15,402 nt of DNA from Chrysochromulina parva (lineage: Eukaryota > Haptophyta > Prymnesiales > Chrysochromulinaceae): the NCBI GenBank assembly GCA_002887195.1, contig PJAB01001321.1, positions 1 through 15,402 of the forward strand, read 5' to 3'. The notes under the pieces were generated by a model. The model was not told where the DNA came from, ran no database searches, and saw only the letters and a program-made list of their open reading frames with translations. Shown here piece by piece: positions 15,168 to 15,402 of the stretch. Both the position numbers and the translations under genes were made by a program. How positions within the stretch are numbered: position 1 is the stretch's first letter; every line of letters starts with the position of its first letter.

Positions 15168-15402
15168 CAAGCCCCCAAAAAGCCGCACCACAATGACGCG
15201 ATAAGACGCCGCGGGGTGAGCATAGGGAATTAGGAAGGTCCGGTGTGTCCCGTGTCCTCGCCCTTTTGTGGAGATGTCGTTCTGTAGGAAGGTGTGACAC
15301 GAAACTGAGTCGCAGCGGGTAAGTGAGTCGCGCGGGGATCCCCCGCGGGGCGCACTGCGATCTCGCACACGAACCGCGTGCGATCTCGCGTGCGGGCCGC
15401 GC
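15168..15402 (-). promoter_or_regulatory. Upstream flank of the P2X-like gene
   Basis: The P2X frame stays open through this stretch (reading RTFLIPYAHPAASYRVIVV near 15200-15240), so it may be 5' coding sequence of an earlier exon or an unstopped leader. It also holds overlapping palindromes GGGGATCCCC (15334-15343) and CCCCGCGGGG (15341-15350), and an 11-base direct repeat TGCGATCTCGC at 15357-15367 and 15379-15389 (22-base period). Confidence 0.4.

Overview
This is nuclear DNA from a GC-rich unicellular eukaryote, probably an alga or another protist. The evidence is spliceosomal introns with GT-AG ends, a spliceosome subunit gene, EF-hand and C2 signalling proteins, and a Ser/Thr kinase. 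Short introns (87-132 nt) with GTGCGC, GTGCGT or GTGAG donors, strong GC bias and Pro/Ser-rich low-complexity DNA would suit haptophytes, green algae or pelagophytes. The sequence alone does not settle the lineage.

Layout, left to right. (1) 1-432: a (CCG)nCCCTCG low-complexity block, open in one frame as the 3' end of a Ser-Pro-rich protein. (2) 548-2109, plus strand: an unrecognised four-exon gene of about 414 aa. (3) 2110-2932: a convergent intergenic gap with a 38-bp tandem duplication after the stop codon and an AT-rich cluster of inverted repeats that could be a small MITE-like element. (4) 2933-4489, minus strand: an EF-hand, coiled-coil protein with Trp-containing Sfi1-like helices at its C-terminus. 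(5) 5315-8923, minus strand: an uninterrupted gene for splicing factor SF3B3 (Rse1/SAP130), the most certain call here. (6) 9483-10506, plus strand: a DnaQ-like (DEDDh) 3'-5' exonuclease carrying all catalytic motifs but broken by one frameshift and one in-frame TAG. It is divergent from SF3B3, and a 30-bp direct repeat lies in the shared upstream region. (7) 10959-12348, minus strand: a two-exon CAMK-like protein kinase. (8) 12678-about 15167, minus strand: a P2X-receptor-like channel fused to a C-terminal EF-hand and C2 domain, with its 5' end near the window edge.

The genes do not form an operon or an obvious pathway. A loose theme is Ca2+ signalling: the EF-hand protein, a candidate Ca2+-sensing channel and a CAMK-like kinase lie within 12 kb, but proximity alone does not link them. 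The most interesting items are the P2X-EF-C2 architecture, the doubly disrupted exonuclease, the two stop-free 3n introns in the unknown gene, and the inverted-repeat cluster at 2565-2694.

Starts were chosen at real ATG codons. Several long frames extend further upstream only through TTG or GTG codons.
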